The position numbers and the translations under genes are program-made. A stretch of 64,000 nt of DNA from Ilyonectria destructans (taxonomy: Eukaryota; Ascomycota; Sordariomycetes; Hypocreales; Nectriaceae): positions 1,302,001 to 1,366,000 of the forward strand of contig JAHEWK010000002.1 of the NCBI GenBank assembly GCA_020740775.1, in the 5' to 3' direction. Shown in pieces: positions 24,021 to 37,942 of this stretch (positions are counted from its first letter, which is position 1; each line of letters opens with the position of its first letter). The notes under the pieces are model-generated. The model made no database searches. It worked only from the letters and a program-made list of their open reading frames with translations, and was not told where the DNA came from.

Positions 24021-25838
24021 TTACATTCGGAAGACACCGAACTTGGTATCGCCCGCCTTAACTTCATTTCTTCCTCCCATAGCAGCCATTAATCCCAGAC
24101 CAAGGTATCGCCTGGTGTGCTGCGGCGGGATGATGCCGTCGTCCTGCGTCTGGTTAGCTACTGCGGGTTCTCAGCAGGGTTGATATTAACTTACCCATAA
24201 TCTGGCAGACGAGTATGTCGCATCGCTCTCCCGCTCAATCCGCTCCTTCAGTTCCGGGTCAGCCTTCTTACCGACTGTCTCCATGACGGCGGCCAGCTGC
24301 TCGCCGCCCATGACGCCGATCCGCGCGTTGGGCCACATCCACAGGAAGCGCGGCGAGTAGGCGCGGCCGCACATGCCGTAGTTGCCGGCGCCGTAGCTGC
24401 CGCCCACGACGACGGTGAACTTGGGTACGTCGGCGCATGCTACCGCCGTCACCAGCTTGGCGCCGTGCTTGGCGATGCCGTCGCGCTCAGATTGCGAGCC
24501 CACCATGAAGCCCGCGATATTCTGCAGGAACACTAGTGGGATGCCGCGCTGCGAGCATAGCTCGATGAAGTGCGCGCCCTTTACTGCCGATGAGGCGAAG
24601 AGGATGCCGTCATTGGCAATGATACCGACCTTGTGGCCGTAGATCTCAGCGAAGCCTGTGACGAGTGTGGTACCGAAGTCATGTTTGAACTCAGAGAACT
24701 CGGAGCCATCGACGATACGGGAAATGACCTCCCGGATAGGTAGGGGCTTCCTCAAGTTCGTCGAAGCAATTCCTAGAAGTTCCTCCGGGTTATGTAGCGG
24801 CTCAGAGAAGGTAGGCTTGGGCGTTTGGGTGTTTGGGGACCTCGCCGGCCAGTTGAGGTTGCTGATGCAGCGACGAGCTAGCACGATGGCATGGGCATCA
24901 TCCACGGCAAGGTAATCCGTCACGCCTGAGACGGACGAATGCATTTTTCCGCCTCCTAGCTCTTCATGGCTGACGACTTCGCCAGTCGCGGCTTTGACCA
25001 GGGGCGGGCCGGCGAGGAAGATGTGTCCCTGCCCGTCGACAATGATGCTCTCGTCGCTCATGGCTGGGACGTATGCGCCACCGGCCGTGCAAGGTCCCAT
25101 GACTACCGCCACCTGGGGGATGCCTTCAGAACTCATCTTGGCCTGATTGTAGAAGATTCGGCCAAAGTGGTTCTCGTCAGGGAAGACGTCTGCCTGATGG
25201 GGCAGGTTCGCGCCGCCGCTGTCAACGAGGTAGATGCATCTGCAACGTATTAGTGTTGGCTACACAATGGTCTGGGTCTGGTGGAAAGCCTACGGTAGCT
25301 TGTTCTCTCGAGCAACAGTTTGTGCTCGGAGATGCTTCTTCACTGTGATCGGGTAGTATGTGCCGCCTTTGACGGTGCTGTCGTTTGCGACAATCACACA
25401 CGTGACGCCCTCAACAACACCAACGCCTGTGATAATGCCAGCCGAAGGCACCTCGGCCTCAGGGTACAGCTCATAGCCTGCCATTTGGGAAAGCTCCAAG
25501 AAGGTAGTGCCCGGATCGATCAATGCCGTGACGCGGTCCCGCGGCAGCATCTTCTTGCGGGCAAGGTGCTTCTGCCTGGCCTTCTCCGACCCGCCCTGCT
25601 GGATCTTGCGCGCCAGGTCCTGCATGCGGCCCATGACCTCGCTCATCTGGCGTTCATTCTCCTTGAACTCATCCGAGGACGGGTCGACGTTGCTCGGGAG
25701 CCGCGAGATGGCAGCGGCCTGGTGAGGCGGGGTGAGGTTCGCGACAGTCCGCGCCTGCAGATAGCGGCCCTGGCAACGTTGACGGCCGAATTGGCCGCCC
25801 AGCCGCAGGGCCTGACGGGATGAACGTGGGAGCGACAT
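24021..25838 (-). CDS. mccB: 3-methylcrotonyl-CoA carboxylase beta subunit, mitochondrial
   Basis: Three exons on the minus strand: 25838-25294, 25239-24195 and 24143-24021, giving 570 aa, normal for the family. The first 30 residues ([15 protein letters not shown] and on) are Arg/Gln-rich without acids, a typical mitochondrial presequence. The rest is an acyl-CoA carboxyltransferase: [19 protein letters not shown], the oxyanion-hole region [42 protein letters not shown], and the C-terminal half with [28 protein letters not shown] and MGGEQLA. This is the non-biotin subunit that transfers carboxyl from the alpha subunit to 3-methylcrotonyl-CoA in leucine degradation. It is divergent from isovaleryl-CoA dehydrogenase, the preceding enzyme of the pathway, across 317 bp. 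The last exon carries the family's GVFRM-type terminus. Confidence 0.96.
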
Positions 25839-26155
25839 TCCAAAGAGGTCTTTACAGCTTGCAGAATTGTGTTTGCTCTGAAAATCTCGGCTTTGGGGAG
25901 GGCATCTCGGGATGGAAGTATGGCAATGCCGGGCAAGGGAGTCGATGCTAAGGCCGAGCTTATGACGTCCTAAAACCTGGGGTAAGCGCCCGCCGCAAGC
26001 CGAGCGCGGCTTCCTACGGCCCGCATCGCCTCACAACTTCCCGTTGTCCTCGGCCGGACGACCTACAACTCAGTCTACAGGTCTTTGACTTAGGCCCATT
26101 CTTCTTTCATTACGAGTCCATTGACTTCTCACCACATCCTACGTGACCACACACA
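25839..26155. promoter_or_regulatory. Bidirectional promoter of the leucine-catabolic pair
   Basis: 317 bp separate the two start codons. Visible elements are TGACGTCC at 25963 (bZIP/CRE-like half-symmetry), several CCG/CGG triplets around 25990-26020 and the palindrome CGGCCG at 26051, which could bind Zn2Cys6 regulators. Shared regulation is inferred from the arrangement and pathway; the binding proteins are not known from sequence. Confidence 0.6.
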
Positions 26156-27590
26156 ATGGTAAGCTTGCGAACCTTCCGAACCCTCGCGCGGCCTATCGCT
26201 GCCAGGTCATGGCGACCAGCCGTGACGCTCCCCGCAATCCAGTCTCGCCTGCACTCGTCCAAGCACCCCAAGGGCTTTGAGGCGCCGACGGGCGAGGAGC
26301 TGGAGGAACTACGGGAGCGGGTACAAGAGTTTACGCGCCGAGAGATCACAGAGGAGGTCGCAGCGCACACAGACAAGAGCAATGCGTTCCCGCACGAGAT
26401 GTGGCAAAAGATGGGCGATGCTGGCTTCCTCGGCATCACGGCAGACGAGGATGTCGGCGGACTGGGTATGGGTTACCAGGCACACTGTGTAGTCATGGAG
26501 GAAATCTCGCGGGCGTCTGGGTCCATTGGCCTTAGCTACGCGGCCCACTCGCAGCTCTGCGTCAACCAGCTCCAGCTCAACGGCTCGCCGGAGCAGAAGC
26601 AGAAGTACCTGCCAGGCCTCATCGCGGGCACGCAGGTGGGGGCCTTGGCTATGTCCGAGTCCGGGGCCGGCAGTGATGTGGTCAGCATGAGGACGACGGC
26701 GCGGGCAGTGGATGGTGGCTACGTGCTCAACGGATCCAAGATGTGGATCACCAACGGGCCCGACGCAGACTTGATCGTGGTGTACGCGAAGACGGAGCCG
26801 GACAAGGGCTCTAAGGGCATCACGGCGTTCCTGGTACCGACCAAGTCCGAGGGCTTCAGCTGCGCGCGAAAGCTGGACAAGATGGGCATGCGCGGCAGCA
26901 ACACCGGCGAGCTCATGTTCGACTCGGTCTTTGTGCCAGCAGAGAACGTACTGGGCAAGATCAACGGCGGCGTGCGAGTTCTAATGGAAGGTTTGGATCT
27001 GGAGCGGTTGGTGCTGAGCGCTGGTCCGATCGGCCTGATGCAGTCGGCCCTCGACGTCACGCTTCCGTTTACCCACCAGCGCAAGCAGTTTGGACAGCCC
27101 ATTGCACACAACCAGCTTGTGCAGGGCCGACTGGCTGACATGTACACGAAACTGCAGGCGTCGCGGTCCTACACATACGCGACGGCCAGGGCTGTGGACG
27201 AGAATGGGCTGGTCCGCACGCAGGACTGCGCGGGTGCCATTTTGTACGCGGCTGAGCGGGCGACGGAGTGCACGCTGGACTGTATCCAGCTGCTCGGCGG
27301 GATGGGTTACGTGGAGGAAATGCCCGCATCACGGTTGCTTCGGGAGTAAGTTTTAATTCTCTTGTTTCCCGGTTGTCGTCACTCCCGGCCTTTAGTTCCC
27401 GGCCATCCGGTATCCGATTCACACCGGAGGCCGCGGGTGGGACGGGTCGGGTGGCTGCAGACATGACGGGGATAAACAGTCAACTGACCACATTTGCAGC
27501 GCCAAACTGTACGAGATCGGTGCCGGCACCTCTGAGATTAGACGGATGGTGATCGGAAGGGCATTCAACAAGGAGTACGCGGACGCCTGA
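26156..27590 (+). CDS. ivdA: Isovaleryl-CoA dehydrogenase, mitochondrial
   Basis: Exons 26156-27345 and 27500-27590 give 426 aa. The N-terminus [19 protein letters not shown] is a mitochondrial presequence. Acyl-CoA dehydrogenase signatures are present in order: [15 protein letters not shown] (FAD/substrate), [45 protein letters not shown] with the Glu at the position used as catalytic base in isovaleryl-CoA dehydrogenases, [13 protein letters not shown], and [13 protein letters not shown] in the short second exon. It oxidises isovaleryl-CoA to 3-methylcrotonyl-CoA and passes electrons to ETF. The product is the substrate of the carboxylase encoded divergently next door. The 154-bp intron is longer than most here and its splice site splits the codon for Asp before AKLYE. 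Confidence 0.96.
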
Positions 27591-30142
27591 GCGAGAATGG
27601 ATAGCAATGGATGCAATGTTGAGATACGCGGCGTGCGGCATGGGGGCGACCGCGGAGACTACAAAAGTCCATGGGGGCCACGAGTGAGATTGCGGACGAA
27701 ACTGATCATCGGCGAGCCACGGTGAGGAGGCGTTGGCGGTGTGACCAGCGTCTCACAGTCAAGGAAATCTGTTCTGGATATTGTTGAGGGAAGCATTGCG
27801 CGTGGAAAGGGATAGGATACGGGGAGTGGTAGATACACGGTCTGAGGTATGAATAGTTGTTGTAGGAGAGAGAAGCCCTAACAAACAACCCAAGAGAGGA
27901 CGGCAGAATCAGTCACACCTAGTCGAAGACGCAAGTTTAGCCCAGCAAATCAAATCACTATGCACCACGGAAACTGCAGACCAAGCAACAGGGCCAGCCC
28001 GTTTAGAAAATTTCCATGTCCCACGAGGACTGCCTCGCAGGGGCCGGGACTGGGATGGGGATTAACTAGCGGCACCCTCGCGACGCGCCCAAGTCCAGCT
28101 GATCTTGGCTGTTCGTAGTACGCGCAGCGCACCCTGCTAAGAATAGTGCGCGTGCATTGTAGATGACAGTGCATCGAGTCTGCGTATTATTAACAGGACG
28201 TGGGATTTTGTACCTGATTTAGCTGCCCGGTAACTAGGTCTGTCCCGCGGGGTCGTCTTAGCTTGTCCCCCAGTGGGTCGCTGGCCGTGGGATGGTCGCC
28301 CGTGCGGTGAGCAGAGGCCATCGCATTCCCCGGCGAGCGGGACCAGTACCACTATCGTGACATTTTTCGGTGGGCTTTGGTGTCGTTGATACAGCTCGAG
28401 GGAAGCCAATCCCACTGCGACTACTTTCTGCACGCCGCTTAGGCGTGTCGGCAACCAAGCCTCCCCCCTCCCCCCTCCCCCTCAAAGCTTCAAAGCCGAC
28501 GCGGCAGCGCTAGACCGCTCGGATGTGCTTTGTTCAACCTCACCCCACGGAGCCTCCCCATAACCGGGCTCCCCATAATGGATTCCCCAGAGCTGTCGGT
28601 GCCTCCTTGTGCTTTGCAGCTTTGCGGCTTTGCATCCTGCGGACAATGCGACCTTGGTGTCCCACCCCTGTGTCCCCCGTGGCTTCCCCGACGGGCTCTG
28701 TGTGTTGTACTCCCGACGGCTCACACGCCTAACTTAGATGGTACTTGCGCAATGCCCACACATTGGCATCCTTCCTGACGACTTGCCCATCTTTTCCTGA
28801 TCCCTAGGGTAGCCCCATTCCAAGTTGCCACCGATGTGATTATGGGCCTATGCACCTATCAAAACGGGCTTCACCCCCCGCGCATCTGCTTCGTGATTTT
28901 CACATGATCCCCATCTTGCCCGGAGGAGGCGGCAGATGCTGTCCGAGTTCTAGGCCGTTTCGGCCGGAGACGGGCGAGGCCACCTGTGCTCCAACCAGCA
29001 GCAAGCGTCTAGAACGCGAAGTGCAGGTGTGAGCAGATGGTGCGCGAGACGGGGAGTGAGACTGCGACGGAGAGACTGATGAGACCCGACTGAGAGAGGG
29101 ATGCGATTCGAAATTCCCAGCGCTGGGGGAGACCCCTGCTGCTCTCCCCTTGCTCTCCTGTGGCCCTGTCGCCGCGTGGGGAGCAGTTCTGTTCTCGGGA
29201 CCCCAAAACGGGACTCCAAAGCTCCAGTAGCTCCAGTAGCTCTAAAAGCTCTATCTGCGAGAGGTCTCTCGCCCAAGTCCGTCCCATCACAGCCCAACCG
29301 TCCCAACCGTCCCCCTCGCACACGATGGAGGAGGTAGCGGTCGCAGCATGCAGCCACCCCGATGACCATCATTTTGACTTCCGGCGTGGTTGCCCTCTTT
29401 CAGGATACCACGCCAGAGACGAATTGGTCTTGAAGTTGCCGTAGCTTGCATTGCTAGGAGGTCAATCGGGCATGCTGAGCCGCTAGATTGACTTTTCGGC
29501 CTGGCCCCGCCCCAGGCATCAGAATAAAACCGATTAGGTGCATTGATGGCGGCATCGGGGGAAACTGAGAAAAGGTCCCGATGAATGGCAGTGCGTGCTT
29601 CTGATATCGACACCGCATGTGTCCCGGTAGAAGCACACACGGCAGCTCGGATCTCGACTGTGCTTGCTTAGCGCCATGCAGGCCCAGGGCATCTGGAAGG
29701 GATCCACGGGATGGATGCGACGGAGGGGTCCCATGCCACCAGGTCGTCAAAGCCGGGACCGGGGGTGTAGGTGTGTGTGCAGCACGCCGCCTGAGTTGGA
29801 CTCCCTGTTGGCAACAGAATGAGAGCACGATGTGCCAAAATGGTATAAGTCAGAGCGTTCGTCGGCATCGTGTTGTCGTCTCCCCTCTTCTCTCGATCAT
29901 CAATCGTCTTTATCGTCAGCTGCTAGCTGTTGAATTTGGCTTCTCCAGCGCCTATCACTCCCGTATCCGTCCCGCCGCCACATTCTATCCTCCAAGCTCC
30001 CCACCCGTAACAGCTGTCGCCACCTGCGTGCCTGCTCCGGGCCTTTCAAGCTCCTAGTTGCCTCACCCTTTTTAAAGAGAAGCCAATTCTCTTTGCTCAC
30101 CTTCTTCAACCTCACAACAACTTCACAGCCATCTCCGCCACC
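27591..30142. other. Intergenic, 2.6 kb
   Basis: No supported gene. ORFs up to about 146 codons have random composition. A C-rich CCCCCCT repeat lies near 28466-28490. The final 250 bp are CT-rich leader of the dehydrogenase at 30143. Confidence 0.5.
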
Positions 30143-31509
<1,367 letters not shown>

Positions 31510-34500
31510 GCAGAAATGGAAAAAAAGGCCACGACTCTCATTTGTGTTTATTTCAGGCGGGCGTGTCGGCATAGAATCGGGTTGGCTTAGATAATGATAA
31601 TGCTACAAACCAAAAAAGTTTTTCTTGCTGCACAAGCGCTCGGTCGTCACACACGTGACGGTGATGACATGCAAACCGTTCCAAATACTGAAGCTACCAT
31701 GTCGTATTGAAGGTGATTACGGTTCTGCCTCACATGAGCTGAGGAGACAACAACATCGAGGTTTGGGGAAAGAGACCACAAGCCTAAGTTAGTGCCCACC
31801 TAATCCTACCCAATCTTGTTGAGATGACACCCAATGTGACGAATGATGTTTTAGTCACAGGGTGATTATACTCTACCCATGTGCTAGCATATGTACGTGA
31901 TGCTGCAAGAGGAGATACATTATGAATCAATCGAACGTAATGAGTAGATATGTACTGTACCGGATGGAACCGACCTAATGGTTGGAATATCTTTGGAATA
32001 GGCTGAAGATAATAAACATCAAACATACAGAATAAAATAATGGCCAGGAAATAAACAACTTTAGTGCAATATTTTCTGAACTTGTTTGCTATTTGCTTCC
32101 TTACTACTAACTTCTCCAATCTTCATTTAGCTACTGCTGGAATCTAGCGCGCCAGTTCCAATTGCTAGGATAATGGTTGTGACATATGCAGAGCATAATT
32201 ATCCAGTCACTCAAAGACATCATTTCTACAACGCCGTTGTCACAAGAGAAGTCGAGACGGAGCCAGGTACTTACGCGCTAACTCCCGAGTCCGCACACCC
32301 ATCCCGTCCCATCGCTCCAGATGCGCCCATGTAAGACAAGCTGCAGAGGGCGTTATTACCGGGAACGGCTGAGGCCGATGGACCAGGGGCATTGGAGGGG
32401 TAGGGGCCAGCTCTGGTGGCGACTCGACCAGGAGACCTGCAGGACACCCAACAGGCTTTATCGATATTGAACCCCGCCCCCAGCCTCATTGCAACGGTGC
32501 GGTACGCCCGGCACGTCGCGGGCTTAAAAAGTAGTGAGGCTATTGGACAAACAGGCACAGTATGTCGATGATATGAGGAGAGGATGTGAGATGGTGCCGT
32601 GAGATGAGAGGTGAGTTGATCAATGTTCGCTCAGGGAGGGTTGGATGTGCAGATGATACCATGCTGGCGGAGATGGCCTGCTATCATAGTATTCGCCACT
32701 GTGGTCTAGAGCCGCCCAGTGCCACCAAAACAAAGATGAGTGGGGAGATAGTCGAGATTGCGCTTCCTTCACATGTAAAACCCCACCCAAGCTGGCCCTG
32801 CATGCTCACCAAATCTCTTTTACTAAACATATACTAGGCAGTTAGCCCGCAGTTGAGGGGTAATTATCGTGGGTTACGGAGAAGTTGCTGGAGAGTTCTG
32901 ACACTCTAGACTCTCTGGACTCTCTCCTAAGGTCTCATCGCAGCCGGCCCCCCCGTTGTCGGATGTCCACTCGCGTGTCGATGCGACACCCGACGAGAGA
33001 TAGTGAGGGTACGAGAAGGCAAGGACATGTGACCTCTGCTCAATGCTCTAAATCGCGCCGCTCATCAGCCTCAGGATTCGCAACTGGCCTGAATATGCAG
33101 TCAGGCAAATGGTTGGGCTGTCGCATCCTAAAGAGGCAGCTTGACAGCTATCGCAGTGTGTGCGAGGGGCAACCCCTCCGTGTGAAGTCACGAATCGCTC
33201 GACCCCGCAACCATTGATTGGCGTGGTCCTGGGCTCCCTGGGTCCAGCGTGGGGGGTTCCGACTTGTCGAGTTGATGAGAGTCGCATCTGGTGTATCCAA
33301 CCCACGTGGGTTCTGAATCACAATCAACCATCCCAGCATCCCAGCAGCAGCGTCCCCAGGCGCCAGAGTGGTGAGCTCGCTTCGTCAACTCGCTTCGTTA
33401 ACCATCGCTGAAGCTCTTCGTTTTTGCCGTTAGTCCTACATCCCCGGGTTGAAGCCTCCCCGCAGCTAAGCGTCGAAGCCCGGCGTCATGGATCTGGGGA
33501 TTGGTTCCCCCGCAAAGCCAGGGTTCCTCTCGGCCGACATGACCACGCACGCGCAGCCACAGACGGGCCGGACGATGCCGCACTTCAAGTCAGGTGCCTC
33601 CAGGAACAGGCATTCGCCTCCAGCCTCAATGAAGCCGTCTGGGCGTGCCCACCAATGGTGAATGAGACAAGGCGCTCGGTAGAGTTTCCTACAGTCCCAT
33701 TCGTGTGGCTGTCGGTCACACGACTTGTCCATCCGGGTCTGACCCCCGCAAAGGGGGCAGATCAGAAGACTCTGGAGCAAGGGCAGGTCCCATGAGACGG
33801 GGGCGGGAAAAAGAAAGAATAATTGCGCTGTGTGGGAGGAAGCTTGGCCAAGCAGCCAATTGCCTCGAGGTACTTCGCACCAGCTTGCTTAAGGGCTGTG
33901 GTCATGGCGGTTGATGAAAGGAGAGGCAGTTGGACCGTGGGTGCAACTGGACCTGTCAGAGGGCGAAATCGTGTCGCGTGGGCAGGCGGTGAGGCTCGGC
34001 CGAGGACTTGTCTGAGCTGACACCATCCAGCAGCGGGATGAAACGTGGACGGCAACGTGGGAGCTGTGTTGTGCGTAGGTGGGAGGAGAGGGAGACCTGC
34101 GGGGCGTATCATTATGACCCTGTTGCGTGATGCTACAGGTGTTACGTGAGAAAGAAATAAGATAGATAGGGAGTTGGATAAGTTTCCTAGATGGAGGCAA
34201 ACGACACGATCCGGAGACGGAGTAGAGACCGCCAGGTACGACTCTACTGGTGATCCGCGCGCTGCACACAGAGGATGATTGACCTGGGGTTTGAGTAAGC
34301 AAGGTGGCGCACAAGGCCATGCTGGGTGCTTTGGGCAAAGCAAACAATATGAGGTAGGCAGGAGGTTATCTAGTGTGTCATCGGGAGGGAAGGAGCTCAG
34401 GCGACAAGTAGGTGGCGGTGGGATGCTTTGACAACATTGTGATAGATGATGGACGATTCCGGACTGCGGAACGACACGTTGGAAGAGATTGATTCGTGAC

Positions 34501-37500
34501 TTGTTCTAGAATGTGGTGCAGGGGGGTAAGGCGTGGGGGAGTCTTGCAGGCGGGTACGGGTACGGATAGGAGCCGGGCGCGGTTGGATGGGTTTCGGCGG
34601 CTAGATGAGGATGATCCTGCCACATCGGGATCGGAAGGCTGTCTTGACTCAGAAGCGAGCGATTGGTGATAGCGGAGAGGGCAGGATGCGAGACAGTACG
34701 CGGAGCCGCCGACTTGAGAATCATCTCGCAGTGACAGTCTCTAAAACGTGACGGATGATCTGCTGGCTGCTAAGTGGTGGCTTGGAAGTAGTGAATTGGC
34801 GGCGTTAGACGGTGATGATTGAACAGAAATGCATCGAAGCCTGAGACCCTTAAAAGCCCATGCAAGCCCTGTCCAAACGACAGGAGGGAGGAGAAGTGAG
34901 GGAAGAGGGGGAGGGCGGGAGGAAGGAGACGGATATGGAAAGAGAGAGAAGAGGAGGAGATGAATCAAATGCGAGTCAGGAAACGGTCTGGGATGTGGTT
35001 CCATATCAATCGATCTTGGCAACCCACTGTGGGCTGCCTGCCCGCCTGCCCGCCTGCAAAGCAAAGCATGTGTTATATGTAGGGGGGGATTTCGACATGG
35101 GGCTAAAAAACCAAATCAACCTCCACTGATTGCCCTACTTATTAGACAGGCCTGGAATCAAGTCAACGACCTGCCCTGACTTCGACGCAGGGATGGCGGT
35201 GAATGCGCTTGGTCCAAAATCCATGGGAAAGGTCAGGTGAAGGTGAGACCTGTCAGGATTGGGGCTTGAGACTTGAGACTTGGGGGACCCGGCTCGCCTT
35301 GACTTCAATCGAAAAAGCGAGGGACGAGCGCAGTCGATGAGGTGGCATCTGATGTGTTGGTGACCCGTGATCCTGCGCCGCCGGTCTCGTGGACCCTGTT
35401 TCTGCTTGTCTCCCACGTTGGCTGCACCAAACTCAAGGCAGGGAGGACTGGCCGGTACTGTCAGCGAAGCAGAGTGCATGCAGCAAACAGCGAGGGAGGG
35501 AAAGTGAGAGTACGAATAGGGGGCTGGTCATGCTGCATGAGAAGAAGAAAAGAAGACAAAAACAAAAACAAAGGGTCTTGCAGTGTCCGGTGACATTTTC
35601 GAACAGCGTTGTTGATGATGACGACGAGGATGATGTCTGGAGACAGCCTAGAGACAGACGCAACACATCGCACTTCTGATACATGCTCTCCGCTATAGCT
35701 TCGCCCCCTCTCCTTTAGGCCCTTTTAGGGGCAGGAGGGGGGGATGGGTCCACTAATCTGGAAGGAAGGTCCAGGACAAGCTCAAGCCCAGAACGCCGCT
35801 CTTCAATATGGATGTCTTCCGAGTGCTCGAGGTCCCAACGGGGAGCCCCCCACTGGCGGCCCAGGCCATCCCCATGCCGTATTATCATCCACCCACAGGG
35901 CGCCCCGGAGCTCAGCGACAACTCACACAGTCGTAACTGCAGCAGCTCCCTGCTCCGTGGGCGATCCCGGTCCGAGATACAGGTGGTCCAGGGCGCAGGG
36001 CTGGCCCAGGGCTTGCGCTAGGATCCCTTCCCCCCAACCATTCGGAACCTTGGATCCCAGTACGGAGCTCCGGTAGACAGACAGTGGCGGCCTACCCGAA
36101 GTCCAAAGTTCCGCCTGGCTGCGCACTCTCGCCCACTTGAGACTGATAACTACCCCAAAGGTCCGCGAACAACCGAACGACCGCGTGGGCTAGAGGACCG
36201 GGCACGAGATGGGTGAGTGAGACTGCGGAAGACTGCGCGAGACCGTGAGAGACTGCCAGGCTCCCAGACCGACAAGCCAAGTCAAAGTCAACGTTTGTCC
36301 CTCCCCTTTTACGCATTTCGCCCATCTCATCTCACCATCTTCCGCTTTCTAGCGCTTCTAGCTCTCTGCCTCTCCCACCTCCCTCTCTTTCTCCTTTCCC
36401 TCTCTCGTCCCCGCCTTTCTTCCACCCCTTCCAACTCTCTTGTTTCTTTTTCCTGCGCCTGACTTCTAGTTCCGTCTGCCGTCTCGCGTCCCCGGCCCCC
36501 AGCTCGTTTCTTCTCCTCATCCTGTCTTGTATAACAGCACGCCGTTGGTTTACTCGGCCAGCCAAACTGGAGTGTGCTGCAAGCCGCCAGGGCTAGAGCT
36601 GCCTCCACTTTAACATCTTCTCGGCATCGAACCCCTGGGACACGGCCTATAAACCCCATCCCATACCGACCCGTCCCCGTGGCCGTCCCCGTCCTCTACG
36701 GTTATCTCTGCCGTCTGCTCCTGCCACCTGCCGCCTGCCGCCTGCCACCTGCCTCCTTCCTGCCTCAAGGTATTCCCGGTCTCGGATTGGGTCCCAGGCT
36801 AGCAACAATCCTGCCTCAGGTACTGACCCACCACACTCCGGCAGCAGGGTACCTCTGCCATCTCCATCTCCTTCCGGCTCACACCGAGCTGCCGTCCCTT
36901 TTTGCATCCTCCTCGCGCACTCTCGCCCGCGAGCTCACCTACACCCGACCCCAAACACATACTAAGACACCCGCCCTGGGGGTTTGGGTGATCAACTGCA
37001 ACGCCGCCGCCATCAGCTCCGCCTCTTTCTGAGATTTTTTCCCTTCTTTTTCATGTGTTACGGCCCAACGACTCCCTGGCAACACCAGCATGAGCACTGG
37101 CCGCAGTCGCATCTCCAGCCGTTCTAGAGCCGCCCACCGTCTTTTTCTCTGACGTCTTATTCCCCGTTCCGTTACATGCGCCTCTGGCCCCGTGACGCGC
37201 ACACTCTTACACTGCACTGCACTGCACAAACTTGCACGAGCCAGATAAAGGCGTTATCCTGGTTCCGACGCCGCCGCCGCCAACAACCACCTGGACGCTT
37301 CGTCACACTTACACAGCGCCTCCCCGGCTTCAGCTGTCAGCACGGAGCCAAGCTGTTACCTGCTGCTTTACCACTGCCTCGCTTCACAAAGACGAGGATA
37401 AGACAAAGACCAACGATAAGCCTAGGCTTGGTCCACCACCAGTCACAGGCCTAATTCCTTGCGTCACTGGTAATCACCGGTACAGCGTGACCTGCACCGA

Positions 37501-37942
37501 CGCAGAAGATCCCTGAGCCACACGACAACCTCGGCCCTGTATCGCTCTGCACTGCGGCTTCGCTCAGGCCTGTGTTGCCCAGCGCCATAATCAAGCTTTA
37601 TTATTTTCTCCAAGGTCCCGTCTGGCCCTGCGTTCGTCTCGCCCTCGAAGTCGATCCTGCGAGCGAAGAGAGGCCTCCTTTAATTTGCGAGGGCTACACA
37701 CGAATCAGCTTCTTCTCACTCTCACTGTCGCTCTCACCCCGACTCTGAATCTCACCTCACTCACCGACGACAAACTTTCACCAGCGATCATGCTTCGCCC
37801 TCGCAGCCGACAATAGACAATTCCCCGCCCAAGACTTAGTGGGCGCACCGACAGTCGAGCTCTTCCTTCAAATCCTGCAACTTCTGGGCTCCCGTAGTGG
37901 CTCGTGGTTCTTGGGTCCTGTTGGTATTCCTAAGTCGTACAA
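31510..37942. other. Gene desert and long leader, 6.4 kb
   Basis: 31.5-32.2 kb is A+T-rich; 32.2-36.1 kb contains many short ORFs with no recognisable domain on either strand. From about 36.3 kb to 37.9 kb the plus strand is CT-rich and contains multiple short ATG-initiated ORFs, as in the long leaders of fungal regulatory genes. A TGCC(A/G)CC tandem repeat lies at 36721-36755, and CCTGCCCG units near 35037-35060. No tRNA or transposon remnants recognised. Confidence 0.5.
36721..36755 (+). repeat. 7-bp imperfect tandem repeat (ctgccrc)
   Basis: About five copies of a 7-bp ctgccac/ctgccgc unit in the putative long leader or promoter of the AreA GATA-like gene. Confidence 0.7.
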
